64,000 nucleotides of DNA from Candidatus Nanoarchaeia archaeon (GCA_028717785.1 JAQUND010000007.1:10117-74116); one strand, 5' to 3'. Shown: positions 1 to 8,739, counted from the stretch's first letter. The notes: generated by a model from the letters alone, not told the origin. A program made the numbers and translations.

Positions 1-43
1 AAAGAAAATATGTGGCAAGTAACACCTAAACAAGGAGCAAGTT

Positions 44-148
44 ATGGCACAGGTACGTAAGTTTTTTAAGATGCAGCCCAAGTGCGTGGTTTATTTGGAT
101 TTCGGTTTTGGCAAGCACCGCCAGGTGTTTAAGAACATGACCTGGTAA
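44..148 (+). CDS. small basic protein, 34 aa
   Basis: ATG follows CAAGGAG at a normal spacing and the frame closes with TAA. The peptide is Lys/Arg/Phe rich. It resembles no family I know. It ends just before the promoter of the next gene. Confidence 0.55.
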   Translation: MAQVRKFFKMQPKCVVYLDFGFGKHRQVFKNMTW

Positions 149-171
149 GGAGCCTGGCTTCACACGATATA
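142..171 (+). promoter_or_regulatory. early-type promoter P1
   Basis: -35 CTGGTA (142-147), 18-nt spacer, -10 GATATA (166-171). It drives the gene at 192 and overlaps the stop codon of the gene before it. Confidence 0.7.
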
Positions 172-191
172 GCAACTAACAAGGAGTTGTT

Positions 192-470
192 ATGTGGGAT
201 GACAGCAACGAACGCGAAATGAGAGCGCAGCAGGCGGCTGAGGCACTGCCCGAAATTACTCAAATTGACATACTTACGTTTGAAACATGCCAGTTTGATA
301 CGTGCAGGCCGTGTATGCCCAGTGAACGATACGACAAGTGTATGCGTATAGCTGCTGACAAGCGAGCGGCTGAACAAATGCTTAAGCAGCTCGAAACTAC
401 GCTTGATGAAATTGCACGAGAGGAAACTGATTTTCGTATTTACGAACAGAGAGAGAGGGACCCAATATGA
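192..470 (+). CDS. hypothetical acidic/helical protein with Cys cluster, 92 aa
   Basis: Start chosen at ATG 192 after AAGGAG, right behind promoter P1. The product is mostly charged helix with a central Cys group (CQFDTCRPC) that could bind metal. Its TGA overlaps the ATG of the next gene (ATGA), so the two are translationally coupled. No family recognised. Confidence 0.75.
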   Translation: MWDDSNEREMRAQQAAEALPEITQIDILTFETCQFDTCRPCMPSERYDKCMRIAADKRAAEQMLKQLETTLDEIAREETDFRIYEQRERDPI

Positions 471-1387
471 GAACAGGCGACGAGAAAAAACCGACAAGCA
501 CTGTGTGCATGGCTATGACAAGCAGCAGTGGTACGTGGCTCAATGGCGCAATGGTACCCCAGCACCATTATGTGAGCTTACAAATAAAGGACCCTGACGA
601 CAGGCTGATAGCAAGGGTAGCGCTTACTTTCGAGCAGATGACCAGGATGCTCATGTATAATGGAGAGGTGCCCTGTACCCTGGAGCGTTACCGTGGTATG
701 GATGGCCAGTTGATAGTGGAGCAAGTTGAGCGGCCTAAAACGGTGCGGAGCCGGATGAAAGAGCGCTTGGGAGATAGCCGCCAGGAGCTGCGCAGCAGGA
801 TAGCCGACTTGAAGAAAGATTTGTACGAGGCTGTGGCTGGTGGGAGTGCTGGTAAGAGGAAACTGGAAGACTTTTTGTCGCAGGCTGATACCATATTGAG
901 CCATTTTGGCGAGAATGACGATTTCGTTGTGCAGCAGGCTGAAGAGGAACTGGGCACAATGCAAACACAGGTTGCTTGCCAACTGGGAGTATTTTTGCAG
1001 ACTCAGCACGGGTTGAACGTGGATGAAAGTACCCTGGTTAAGTTGTTGCCGGTAGGTGAAGCAAGCAATTTACTTGCAGACAAGAGTGCAGCACCAGTAG
1101 TGACCGGGTACAAGCCGAAAGCACGTGTGACTAAGGATGTATACGGGATGTGTGCTATGGAAGTTGCTGACGCAATAAACGGGCACTTGAGAACATGGGA
1201 AGCGACACCCTGGAATAAGCAACAAGGAGAGCACCAGCCGTTATTTGGCGCCAGTGCAACGCACAAGGGTAACAAAGTTGAAATACGGTATGTGAGTTTC
1301 CAGGGTACGCATAGCTTGACGCTTAAAGCTGCTCAAGATTACTTGGTTGGTTTAAACAATGCAAAAGAATTTAAACGACACTTTTAG
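467..1387 (+). CDS. hypothetical phage protein, 306 aa
   Basis: Second gene of the P1 unit, coupled by an ATGA overlap to the gene before. The N-terminal part (1-90) looks beta-rich. Residues 90-170 are a charged helical or coiled-coil segment, and the C-terminal third has alternating strands and helices. No catalytic motif is visible and function is unknown. A hairpin terminator follows at 1415-1438. Confidence 0.85.
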   Translation: MRTGDEKKPTSTVCMAMTSSSGTWLNGAMVPQHHYVSLQIKDPDDRLIARVALTFEQMTRMLMYNGEVPCTLERYRGMDGQLIVEQVERPKTVRSRMKERLGDSRQELRSRIADLKKDLYEAVAGGSAGKRKLEDFLSQADTILSHFGENDDFVVQQAEEELGTMQTQVACQLGVFLQTQHGLNVDESTLVKLLPVGEASNLLADKSAAPVVTGYKPKARVTKDVYGMCAMEVADAINGHLRTWEATPWNKQQGEHQPLFGASATHKGNKVEIRYVSFQGTHSLTLKAAQDYLVGLNNAKEFKRHF

Positions 1388-1414
1388 AAATAAAGAACTA
1401 ACAAGTATAAAATG

Positions 1415-1438
1415 AGCCAGGGTAACCTTGGCTTTTTT
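1415..1438 (+). terminator. intrinsic terminator
   Basis: The hairpin GCCAGGG/CCTTGGC is followed by TTTTTTG. The -35 of the next promoter (TTGGCT, 1428-1433) is inside the descending arm, so terminator and promoter are fused. Confidence 0.75.
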
Positions 1439-1457
1439 GTTTTGAGCGCACGATATG
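1428..1457 (+). promoter_or_regulatory. early-type promoter P2
   Basis: TTGGCT, 18-nt spacer, GATATG. It drives the gene at 1481. Confidence 0.65.
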
Positions 1458-1480
1458 GTTAGAGTAATAAAGGAGAGAGT

Positions 1481-1852
1481 ATGAACACGCAAAATGAACG
1501 TAGCCGATTGTGCGAGGTTTTTTTGGCTGAGTGTGGTGTTGACCTTGAGCACCCGGAGCAAATACCGCAGGTGATGATTGAGTTGGCACATAAAGTGGCA
1601 AACGTGATCATCGCTTTGCTCGACATACCCAACCATAAAATCCTATACCTTACAACTTGTAGCCTAGCGAGTGGGCTGCGTGAAATTATAACAAGGTTTG
1701 GGATAACTTACAACAAAGCAGTGCACGAGACACTTGTGGAAGCTGTTAATCAGCGTTTAATGCATGGCAACGATGTTGAGTTTGAGTGGAGTGAGCGGCA
1801 GTACGAGCACTTTGTGCAATGGAAGCCGGAGTATGAAAGAGCAACCGCCTGA
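1481..1852 (+). CDS. hypothetical protein, 123 aa
   Basis: Strong site AAAGGAGAGAGT before the ATG. The protein is compact and helical, with no recognised family. Its last 20 bases overlap the next small zinc-ribbon gene in another frame. Confidence 0.8.
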   Translation: MNTQNERSRLCEVFLAECGVDLEHPEQIPQVMIELAHKVANVIIALLDIPNHKILYLTTCSLASGLREIITRFGITYNKAVHETLVEAVNQRLMHGNDVEFEWSERQYEHFVQWKPEYERATA

Positions 1853-1976
1853 TAAATGCCCTATTTGTGGCAGCCCCGTAAAAATGTACGAGACTGGACG
1901 TGCATTGTGCGAGGCGCCCAGTTGCGAGTATGAATGGTTTGGGTATAGGCAGAATTACGAACAACACGCGATATAG
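1833..1976 (+). CDS. zinc-ribbon small protein, 47 aa
   Basis: Two cysteine pairs are visible: CPICG near residue 9 and CEAPSC near residue 27, a typical zinc ribbon. ATG 1833 is preferred over an upstream in-frame ATG at 1764 because the homology-like ribbon starts here and coupling to the previous stop explains translation. The stop TAG (1974-1976) is also the end of promoter P3's CGATATAG. Confidence 0.7.
   Translation: MKEQPPDKCPICGSPVKMYETGRALCEAPSCEYEWFGYRQNYEQHAI
1946..1975 (+). promoter_or_regulatory. early-type promoter P3
   Basis: TAGGCA, 18-nt spacer, GATATA. It lies inside the 3' end of the zinc-ribbon gene and drives the gene at 1997. Confidence 0.65.
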
Positions 1977-1996
1977 CAAATAACAAAGGAGGGATA

Positions 1997-2338
1997 ATGG
2001 GGAAAGTATATGACCCGCCCGAGGGTATGGATGCTCCCAAATGGGACCATACAGTGTCCAGGGAAGAGAACATAGCACGGGAACATGCTTTTGTTGAACA
2101 GGTGAAGGCCTGGGCAAAGGAGCATGGTAAATGGCCCGAAGCCGGAGAAGAAATCAGTTTTGGCGTGGCTGACGGAGATGCCCGCTACATAATTGTAAGT
2201 TTAGCCCCGGTAGTACTAATACACCTGCCACTCGGTGATGCTTATCAATACCCGTTTGCACACAGACTGACAGCTAAGGATATACGGGGTATGTTGGCGT
2301 TGCACCATAAAGTTGCAGCAGTTTTGGCAAAACGGTGA
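1997..2338 (+). CDS. hypothetical protein, 113 aa
   Basis: ATG follows AAAGGAGGG. Soluble mixed alpha/beta protein, no recognised family. Monocistronic between P3 and P4. Confidence 0.8.
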   Translation: MGKVYDPPEGMDAPKWDHTVSREENIAREHAFVEQVKAWAKEHGKWPEAGEEISFGVADGDARYIIVSLAPVVLIHLPLGDAYQYPFAHRLTAKDIRGMLALHHKVAAVLAKR

Positions 2339-2353
2339 GAAACACACGATATT
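2324..2353 (+). promoter_or_regulatory. early-type promoter P4
   Basis: TTGGCA, 18-nt spacer, GATATT. It drives the DUF932 gene. The leader is longer than usual (about 35 nt). Confidence 0.65.
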
Positions 2354-2393
2354 GCTTTTGTAACCAACAAACCTTTAACCAAGGAGCAGAGTT

Positions 2394-3272
2394 ATGAAGG
2401 CGATTCAGTACGACCTTGGCGGAGTTACCACTGCCGAAGAAGCGCTCGATAAGAGCGAAAGTAAATGGACTGCGATACTCGTTCCCATGCAGACGATCGC
2501 CGATGGCGATATCTCAGCCGGTATCAAAATCCCCGACAACAAAGCCGTTTTACGGAGTGACAACCATGGAGTCATCGGTCTTGTGGGCGATCGCTACACT
2601 CCACTGCAGAATTCCTTTGCATATTCCTGGTTCGATACGGTGTGTCAACAGAACAACGCCAAATACACCAGCGCATATGTGATCGACGGCGGCCGGAAAC
2701 TGATTCTGGAAGCTACCGTGGGCGATCCGATCACGATCCGCAAGGGCGATGAAGTTTATCGCAAAATTCAGCTGATCAATACCTTCGACGGTTCTTATCC
2801 TTTTACAGCGATCTACCGTGTCTGGCGCCAGATATGCGAGAACGGCATGATGGGCTGGGCGAGCGAAAACAAGTGCAAAGTACACCACACCAAAAACGGC
2901 GAGATCAAGGCCGGTGAAGCATTACGGATCCTGGCCGCCGGAACCGCTTACTTCGAAAAGTTCGAAGCAACCTGCCGGAAACTTGCACAGGTGATATGTG
3001 ATGCGGCAATGGTTGACAAATTCATTAAGGAATGCTTCAGCGGCGCAGAGGGCGGGACCCGCCAGAAAAACCTGATAAACAAGGTGACCGAACTTTACGA
3101 AGCCGGTAAGGGCACCGGGCAGGGGACGTTGTACGACTTGTACAACGGTTATATCGAGTGGATTGATCATTTCCGGAGCGCGGATGCGGAAACACGGCTG
3201 GCAAACAGCGTGCTGGGCGCCAGTTACCTGAAAGAGGAAGCCTGGAAAACGGCGGTTGCACTGGCGAACTAA
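2394..3272 (+). CDS. DUF932 phage/plasmid-like protein (TIGR03299 type), 292 aa
   Basis: The arrangement matches the DUF932 family: an N-terminal region with GLVGDRYTPLQN, a central strand-rich region ending in a conserved R-x-x-C-x-N (RQICENGMMG), and a helical C-terminal half ending in the NSVLGA/W segment. Family length is about 250-350 aa. The molecular function is unknown; members are common in phages and plasmids. GC and codon use are richer than in neighbours (many GCC, CTG, ATC), which suggests a different history. The terminator-like hairpin downstream carries the next -35. Confidence 0.85.
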   Translation: MKAIQYDLGGVTTAEEALDKSESKWTAILVPMQTIADGDISAGIKIPDNKAVLRSDNHGVIGLVGDRYTPLQNSFAYSWFDTVCQQNNAKYTSAYVIDGGRKLILEATVGDPITIRKGDEVYRKIQLINTFDGSYPFTAIYRVWRQICENGMMGWASENKCKVHHTKNGEIKAGEALRILAAGTAYFEKFEATCRKLAQVICDAAMVDKFIKECFSGAEGGTRQKNLINKVTELYEAGKGTGQGTLYDLYNGYIEWIDHFRSADAETRLANSVLGASYLKEEAWKTAVALAN

Positions 3273-3321
3273 AGCAAGTAGCAAACCTTTTATAGCTGGG
3301 GCGCATATTGGTTGGGCGCCC

Positions 3322-3350
3322 TTGGCTGTTTTTAAACAATACACGATATA
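3322..3350 (+). promoter_or_regulatory. early-type promoter P5
   Basis: TTGGCT, 17-nt spacer, GATATA. The -35 lies in the T-rich tail of the hairpin after the DUF932 gene. Confidence 0.7.
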
Positions 3351-3371
3351 GAAAGTAACAGGAGGTGATAT

Positions 3372-3704
3372 ATGGCTGTAGTCGTTATGGCCCTGATCAC
3401 GATTCCGATTATATACATAGTAACTTTCTTTTGGAAGTTGCTCTGTCATGTTGTACCCATATTGGAATGGGTGGGGATAATTGCCGTGCTGGTTGGTTGC
3501 CCGGTATTTGCAAGTGCAGTTTTGAAATATGGAGCACCAACAGAACCAGGGTTTGAAACCATGTTTACCTTTATAGGTACTATGGTTATATACTTGATTG
3601 TGTGGTTAGTGCTCTGGTTGCTTACCAGCCCTTTGCACATGTTGTTTGGCATGTTTAAAATGGCAAAAGAGAAGCCCAAGTTTGAAGAGCCAGTAACTAC
3701 GTAA
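3372..3704 (+). CDS. small multi-pass membrane protein, 110 aa
   Basis: SD AGGAGGTGAT precedes the ATG. Three hydrophobic segments are visible (about residues 2-20, 27-45, 59-85), with a Lys-rich C-terminal tail. Probably in the inner membrane. Function unknown. Confidence 0.8.
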   Translation: MAVVVMALITIPIIYIVTFFWKLLCHVVPILEWVGIIAVLVGCPVFASAVLKYGAPTEPGFETMFTFIGTMVIYLIVWLVLWLLTSPLHMLFGMFKMAKEKPKFEEPVTT

Positions 3705-3727
3705 ATAAAAGTTTCTCTCCTTGTTGA

Positions 3728-3765
3728 AGCCGTATTGGCGGGTGCCAAGCGGCTTTTTTTGTTAT
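3728..3765 (+). terminator. intrinsic terminator
   Basis: Stem AGCCG...CGGCT with inner TTGGC/GCCAA, followed by TTTTTTTG. Confidence 0.75.
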
Positions 3766-3773
3766 ATAAATAG

Positions 3774-3803
3774 TTGGCAAACATGAAAAGGAAACGCGAT
3801 ATA
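3774..3803 (+). promoter_or_regulatory. early-type promoter P6
   Basis: TTGGCA, 18-nt spacer, GATATA. Drives the gene at 3827. Confidence 0.75.
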
Positions 3804-3826
3804 GCACGTAACAGGAGGATTATTTT

Positions 3827-4033
3827 ATGATTGTACGTGCTGAGGATTTTGCAAACAAGCAAATTTTTATGTGCTTAGTAGAAGAAGCACAGGCAGCCGG
3901 TAAAATACCGAAAGGCCCGTTGAGTTTTGACGAGGGAGACAACGTGGTTGACTTGGACGCACTTGAATTAGAAGTAAGGGTGTCAAGTGCAGTTGATACA
4001 ATGATGGAAACCCAGCAAATCCCACGACCCTAA
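3827..4033 (+). CDS. hypothetical acidic protein, 68 aa
   Basis: SD AGGAGGATT before the ATG. Small acidic soluble protein, no recognised family. Monocistronic unit. Confidence 0.75.
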   Translation: MIVRAEDFANKQIFMCLVEEAQAAGKIPKGPLSFDEGDNVVDLDALELEVRVSSAVDTMMETQQIPRP

Positions 4034-4035
4034 CA

Positions 4036-4064
4036 TTGGCTAAACAGCGAGAACTCACGATATA
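4036..4064 (+). promoter_or_regulatory. early-type promoter P7
   Basis: TTGGCT, 17-nt spacer, GATATA. The leader contains the direct repeat GTTAGTGTAAGG/CACTAACAAGG before the rIIA-like start. Confidence 0.7.
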
Positions 4065-4100
4065 GTTAGTGTAAGGAAAAACACTAACAAGGAGAGAGCA

Positions 4101-6278
4101 ATGAAGTTAGCAGGCAAACCGACAACCGTAACGACGAGCGCTGTATTCCAAGAGCTCAGTTTCGGTATCAAAGAAGCTGATATGGGCTTGATACTCGAAA
4201 TACTGCGCAGCAAGTTGTACAGTAACCCAATTGGTGCAATTTGCAGGGAAGTGAGCAGCAATTCCAGAGACGCCAACCGTGAAGCTGAAAACAACGTACC
4301 GATCGAAATTGGTATTGCCAACAGCCACTTGAGCATGAGCGACATGGTGATATACTTTAAGGATTTCGGTACTGGTATATCTCCTGAACGCATGGCTGAT
4401 GTGTTTGTCAACTACGGGAGTTCAACCAAGAGAGAGAGCGACACTTTCACTGGTGGCTTTGGCTTGGGCGCCAAAACGCCTTTCAGTTACACAGACAATT
4501 TTACGATCGAAACAATCGTTGCTGGTATCAAGTATACTTATGTGGCTGCAATCGAACAGGGCCGCAAGGGCAAAATATACTGCATTGATACGGCTGAAAC
4601 GCAAGAAGCTAACGGTACAACGATACTGGTCCCGATCAAATCAGGCGACCGTACTAACTTTGAGCAGGAATGCTACAAAGCAACTATCTTCTGGCCGATG
4701 CGCCCGGTATACAAAAACTTCGGGCTCAAACTTGAACGCCTCAAAATCGAAACGGTGCTTGACAACGACCAATTCATGATAGTCAAGCAGGATTTCCTGG
4801 GTCAGGGATATGGGTTGTTGCTTGACGGTATCTTCTACCCGATTTCAAGTTCACAAATCAACTGGGCAGGACACACCATTTATGACCACCAAGTCATATT
4901 CAAGTTTCCGGTTGGTGTGCTTACAATAAGTGCTAACCGGGAACATGTCCAGTACGACGAGAAAACAAAGAGCGCAATCAATCTTGCTTTTGTGGCTTTT
5001 ATAAATGAAGTCAAGTCTGTCTATCAAACTGAGTTCAAGAAATGCACTACCTGGTTACAGGCTGCTTTGTTTTATCAGAGCACAAAACAAGGGACGCTTT
5101 ACAAGTACCTTGATGCACATTTATCAGGTAGTGACCCGTACTGGAAAGAGGTTAAGAACTTTGACGGCCGGCAGTTAAGTTTGCGGCTTGACAGTCACTT
5201 CCAGACGCTCCAGTTTTTCGATGTAGAGAACGACAACGGGAAAGTTACCAGAACAAAAACGACAGAGATTGGCGATGCACTCCTTAAAGGTAGAGTTTTC
5301 TTGTTCGATGCAACAATGGCTTATATACCTTTAAAGGATGCAACAATCTTTGCTGGCGGTAATGAATACATGGCCATTCGGCCAACGGAACCCAAGTACT
5401 TGCGGTACAATGAACTGAATAAAGATGAGCGCAAGTCAATCAACAAGGGTTACCGCCGGTACCGCAAGGACCTGAAAGCACTTGCAAAGCTGGGTATTGC
5501 ATACAGCTTGTATAGCCATGTTGAAAAGATGAAGGTGACCAAAGAAGCTGCAGCAAAGATCCCAAGCGTGCGGCAACCTGATACATTGAAGGTGTGGATC
5601 CAGTATTTTAGCAATGCAGGGTCTTATTCCCGGCGTCATGGTTCAAGCAGCAAACCGGGTACTTATCAATATATCAAAGTGGATGGAAATCAGGTTGCAA
5701 GCGAGAGCGGCTCGCCATTCACCCTTGCTAACTATGCTCTAGTGCTTGTCGATGATATCCTCCAGATACCGAATATAGCATATGAGGATGCTGAGTACCG
5801 GATGCTGAGAATTGCAATGAATGCGAAACTGGTGCCTGAATTCAATGTGATTTATGCGAACAGGAACAGAGGCGCACGGTTGCTGGGGCTGATTGAAAGC
5901 CTTGATGCAAAACGCAAGTTGCTTACGCCAGCGATAATTACCAAGTTGGTTGATGCAAGTAATATTTCAACTGTGGTTGGTGACAAGACATGGTTGTGGA
6001 CTTACACTTACACAAGCAAAACTTTTACTGACCTGATGGCTACGATAAAGAGTTTGACAATAAATCTTGACATTTCAATGCCCAGTGACTTGATGGAGAA
6101 ATATGCGGCATCAAGCCAGTTGAGCACGTTGAAAGCACAAGTCGAAACCATGTACAAGACATTCCCAATGCTTAGCTTGTTGAGCCGCTACGAACTTGAG
6201 TATAGTGGGAAAACAGTGGTACAAGAATACATAAATGACCGTGAAACTATCCTTATGCAGGCCGGTAAACTGGTGTAA
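4101..6278 (+). CDS. rIIA: rIIA-like protein, GHKL-type ATPase domain, 725 aa
   Basis: The N-terminal 200 residues carry the GHKL/Bergerat ATP-binding motifs. These are the N-box helix with REVSSNSRDA, the DFGTGIS box, and the glycine box GGFGLGAKTPF. This is the layout of T4 rIIA, which has about the same length. In T4 the rIIA/rIIB pair is membrane-associated and counters host exclusion such as Rex; that role is inferred here. The matching rIIB-like gene lies 880 bp downstream rather than directly adjacent. The long C-terminal part has no motif I recognise. A strong terminator follows at 6316-6352. Confidence 0.85.
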   Translation: MKLAGKPTTVTTSAVFQELSFGIKEADMGLILEILRSKLYSNPIGAICREVSSNSRDANREAENNVPIEIGIANSHLSMSDMVIYFKDFGTGISPERMADVFVNYGSSTKRESDTFTGGFGLGAKTPFSYTDNFTIETIVAGIKYTYVAAIEQGRKGKIYCIDTAETQEANGTTILVPIKSGDRTNFEQECYKATIFWPMRPVYKNFGLKLERLKIETVLDNDQFMIVKQDFLGQGYGLLLDGIFYPISSSQINWAGHTIYDHQVIFKFPVGVLTISANREHVQYDEKTKSAINLAFVAFINEVKSVYQTEFKKCTTWLQAALFYQSTKQGTLYKYLDAHLSGSDPYWKEVKNFDGRQLSLRLDSHFQTLQFFDVENDNGKVTRTKTTEIGDALLKGRVFLFDATMAYIPLKDATIFAGGNEYMAIRPTEPKYLRYNELNKDERKSINKGYRRYRKDLKALAKLGIAYSLYSHVEKMKVTKEAAAKIPSVRQPDTLKVWIQYFSNAGSYSRRHGSSSKPGTYQYIKVDGNQVASESGSPFTLANYALVLVDDILQIPNIAYEDAEYRMLRIAMNAKLVPEFNVIYANRNRGARLLGLIESLDAKRKLLTPAIITKLVDASNISTVVGDKTWLWTYTYTSKTFTDLMATIKSLTINLDISMPSDLMEKYAASSQLSTLKAQVETMYKTFPMLSLLSRYELEYSGKTVVQEYINDRETILMQAGKLV

Positions 6279-6315
6279 CTATCAATCAGCGCGAATAGGC
6301 ACAGGCATATATTAA

Positions 6316-6352
6316 AAGTTGGGGTAAGGGGAAACCATTACCCCAACTTGTG
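6316..6352 (+). terminator. intrinsic terminator after rIIA-like gene
   Basis: AGTTGGGGTAA/TTACCCCAACT makes an 11-bp stem, followed by a short T-rich tail. Confidence 0.75.
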
Positions 6353-6370
6353 TTTATGCTAAACGGGCTG

Positions 6371-6400
6371 CGGGCAGTATGCAAAAAGACGCACGATATA
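6371..6400 (+). promoter_or_regulatory. early-type promoter P8
   Basis: Variant -35 CGGGCA, 18-nt spacer, GATATA. The same CGGGCA variant recurs before 18726. Confidence 0.6.
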
Positions 6401-6419
6401 GTTAGTACAAGGAGAAAAC

Positions 6420-6713
6420 ATGGATAAAACTATAGCGACAGTTACGGCTTATGCACGACAATATCCTTTTGAAGCGAACAGCACGCTCGCTGAAATGACA
6501 AGCAGAAACAGGCTCAATTATGTTGCCATTGATGTGCTTGGTCATCCTGTCATGATCACCTTCGAAGAAGATGCCTATGGTACATGGCGCAAAAAGGTAA
6601 GAATCTTTGGCTTCACAGACCAAACGACAATACAAGAAATCCTCAAAGAAGTCGATACAAGTGTTGAATTCGAATGCATGGTCTATTCAAGATTGATGGA
6701 CCCTGAAGAATAA
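6420..6713 (+). CDS. hypothetical protein, 97 aa
   Basis: CAAGGAG then ATG. Mixed alpha/beta protein, no recognised family. The stop lies inside the -35 of the following RNA promoter. Confidence 0.75.
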   Translation: MDKTIATVTAYARQYPFEANSTLAEMTSRNRLNYVAIDVLGHPVMITFEEDAYGTWRKKVRIFGFTDQTTIQEILKEVDTSVEFECMVYSRLMDPEE

Positions 6714-6742
6714 TGGCAATTTGCACGTGGACGTGTGATATA
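6713..6742 (+). promoter_or_regulatory. early-type promoter P8b for a structured RNA
   Basis: ATGGCA, 18-nt spacer, GATATA. No start codon with an SD follows within 150 nt; instead a folded region and a terminator follow. Confidence 0.55.
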
Positions 6743-6748
6743 AAGCTA

Positions 6749-6900
6749 TACCGGAGCATACGAGACCGGAATGATTACCGCAAGGTAAAAACACGCAAAG
6801 TATGAGCTCCGGTAGACTCATCTAATGGATACCTACGAAGCCCATTGGACATCCAGGGGTAGCCCTCAACCAGCGAGTCGCAAGGAGGGCCTTTTTTTTA
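6749..6900 (+). ncRNA. structured RNA candidate A with own promoter and terminator
   Basis: The transcript predicted from P8b begins with the stem CCGGAG (6751-6756)/CTCCGG (6807-6812). This encloses ATAC/GTAT and a TTACC-GCAA-GGTAA tetraloop hairpin, then further pairings, and ends in GCCCTC/GAGGGC followed by eight T (6862-6899). No convincing ORF lies inside. The motif CTCCGGTAGAC recurs in the candidate at 11729. It could be a phage regulatory RNA; function unknown. Confidence 0.5.
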
Positions 6901-6914
6901 CACTGGAGGAACAA

Positions 6915-7085
6915 ATGCCCGATAAAGGTCCACCTAAAAATATGAAGAGAGCTTATGCCACATCTAAAGGTCCAATGCACTGGAATGAAGCATATCAAAA
7001 ATATCGAGGTTTTATAAACGGTAAATACAAGATGATCACCGTATTGCAGATGCAAAGGATGATAGGATCTTCCAGTGCAAAGTGA
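6915..7085 (+). CDS. hypothetical basic protein, 56 aa
   Basis: ATG 6915 follows CTGGAGGAAC. The longer in-frame ATG at 6825 lies inside the structured RNA and lacks an SD. Basic, Met/Lys-rich. It is located just behind a terminator and has no promoter of its own, so expression would need read-through. Confidence 0.55.
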   Translation: MPDKGPPKNMKRAYATSKGPMHWNEAYQKYRGFINGKYKMITVLQMQRMIGSSSAK

Positions 7086-7099
7086 AGTTCAGGCAAATG

Positions 7100-7128
7100 T
7101 TGGCACTCGAGAAAAAAGAAGCGATATA
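7100..7128 (+). promoter_or_regulatory. early-type promoter P9
   Basis: TTGGCA, 17-nt spacer, GATATA. Drives the rIIB-like gene. Confidence 0.75.
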
Positions 7129-7157
7129 GCTAAGGAACATTAACAAGGAGAGTTTAT

Positions 7158-8243
7158 ATGGCAAATTGGTTGTCCACAGGTAATTACCTGATAGTATCGG
7201 TAGGGTCAATGTGGCCCATTACCCTGGAAATCGGTTCCGAGAAGTATGCAAGAATCATGCCGTTTCTCACATCCGGCGCAAGTGACGATGAAATACTTGC
7301 TCAGCTGGATGTCGCCAAGAAAATCGAAAACTACGGCCAGGGCGAATTCAGCGTTGACCGCGATGCTGGCACCGTCATGATCGACGGCAATGAAGTGCAC
7401 GATTCCATCACCGACCGTATTATCGACTTCGCAAGAAAAGAGCTGCCGTACTTACCGCTGCTCAATTTCTGGCGGAATATCCAGTCGAATCCCAGTGAGG
7501 AAAGCAAAGAGCATTTGTTTTTCTTCCTGGAAGCCAACAAGATGGTCATCACACACGACGGTTGCTTCCTGGCATACAAGGGCGTGAACCGCAACGATAA
7601 AGGCGATCTGGTAGACGCTTATACTGGTAACTTCTGCAATAATATCGGTGCAGTGGTTACCATGGACCGTGCCAGAGTCAACCCGAGCCGCAGAGAAACT
7701 TGCAGCAACGGCTTGCATGTTGCTGCTTTCGACTACGTCTGGAGTCAGTATAACCATAACGTCAAGATCGAGGTCAAGGTAAATCCCCGAGACGTGGTTG
7801 CGGTGCCTGAAGACTACAACAACCAGAAAATGCGGGTATGCCGCTACGAGGTTGTGTCACTCAACGCTGGCAAGGAAATTGACCCGAACGCAATTCCATT
7901 GCTGGACCACGCCACCGAGAAATCCATGCGCCGGAACAGTGAAAAGAAAGAAACCGGAACCAAGAAGGCCAACAAGAAAGTTGTGCGGGCTGAGATGGCC
8001 AGAATTCACGCTGACAAGATAGCCGAACTCAAGACGACGCAATCCGGTGGTAAAATTTCACTGGACGGACTCACCGGGAACGAAATCATCGAGATTACAC
8101 TGGCCCTTATCCAGAATCTTCCGGGCGAAAGTGTACCTGCAGAACTTGCGGGTTTAGCAAGTACAAACCCGAAAAACAAGAAGAGCATTGTGCGCAAGGC
8201 AAGCTCCATTCTGGCCGGTGCCGGTTTCTTTCCGGAGCCGTAA
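7158..8243 (+). CDS. rIIB: rIIB-like protein, 361 aa
   Basis: The central region (residues about 95-240) matches the T4 rIIB core closely. It has NPSEESKEHLFFFLE, the EDG-like THDGCFLAYKGV, the cluster TMDRARVNPSRRETCSNGLHV, and KVNPRDVVAVPEDYNNQKMRVCRYEV. A Lys-rich linker and a short helical C-terminal domain follow, making it about 50 aa longer than T4 rIIB. By homology it should act with the rIIA-like protein at the membrane. It has its own promoter, unlike the T4 pair, where the two genes are adjacent. Confidence 0.88.
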   Translation: MANWLSTGNYLIVSVGSMWPITLEIGSEKYARIMPFLTSGASDDEILAQLDVAKKIENYGQGEFSVDRDAGTVMIDGNEVHDSITDRIIDFARKELPYLPLLNFWRNIQSNPSEESKEHLFFFLEANKMVITHDGCFLAYKGVNRNDKGDLVDAYTGNFCNNIGAVVTMDRARVNPSRRETCSNGLHVAAFDYVWSQYNHNVKIEVKVNPRDVVAVPEDYNNQKMRVCRYEVVSLNAGKEIDPNAIPLLDHATEKSMRRNSEKKETGTKKANKKVVRAEMARIHADKIAELKTTQSGGKISLDGLTGNEIIEITLALIQNLPGESVPAELAGLASTNPKNKKSIVRKASSILAGAGFFPEP

Positions 8244-8261
8244 ACAAGATTCCTCTCGTTC

Positions 8262-8303
8262 TCTCCTTGGGGGCGTACCAGTTAGGCTGGGCGCTCTTTT
8301 TGT
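8262..8303 (+). terminator. terminator after rIIB-like gene
   Basis: GC-rich hairpin (GGGGGCG...GGGCGCTC region) followed by TTTTTG. The T-run leads into the next -35 at 8304. Confidence 0.55.
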
Positions 8304-8332
8304 TTGGCACCGCAATTGCAACTCACGATATA
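8304..8332 (+). promoter_or_regulatory. early-type promoter P10
   Basis: TTGGCA, 17-nt spacer, GATATA. Confidence 0.75.
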
Positions 8333-8354
8333 GCTTCTAACAAGGAGAGACTTC

Positions 8355-8738
8355 ATGGACACAAACACAAACAAAAAAGCAATTCTGCTTTCTAAAGCAA
8401 TTGGCATAATGCGTATCCTTTTGACAGGTTACAAGGACGTGTCAAGGGAGTTGATATGGGACAAGGCTGCTCAAATCACCTGTATGTCCGACTTCGAATG
8501 TTTCGCAATTGATGAAATTGCCACTGCATGTGCCAATCAATATCATATTGAATCCTTTGATGCAATGCTCGCTTCAAGCATTACTACGGGCCTGACGAGC
8601 AAGGCGCAACGAGCGCCAAGGAGACATAAAAGGCACCGTCAGCCTGATATGCTAGACCGGCTCTCTGCTATGCTCGCTCGTAAAGAAGCAACCGGATACA
8701 GTTGGCAGGAAGATGAAATGCCGGATAAGGACTGGTAA
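8355..8738 (+). CDS. hypothetical protein, 127 aa
   Basis: CAAGGAGAGACTTC then ATG. Helical, with a basic patch (RAPRRHKRHR) at about residues 91-100 that could contact nucleic acid. Start of a two-gene unit. Confidence 0.75.
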   Translation: MDTNTNKKAILLSKAIGIMRILLTGYKDVSRELIWDKAAQITCMSDFECFAIDEIATACANQYHIESFDAMLASSITTGLTSKAQRAPRRHKRHRQPDMLDRLSAMLARKEATGYSWQEDEMPDKDW

Positions 8739-8739
8739 T

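Noticed and set aside
578..1009. Minus-strand open frames of 90-143 codons in 0.1-2.1 kb
   Set aside because: They lie opposite well-supported plus-strand genes, lack SD sites and have Cys/Ser/Leu-rich shadow composition.
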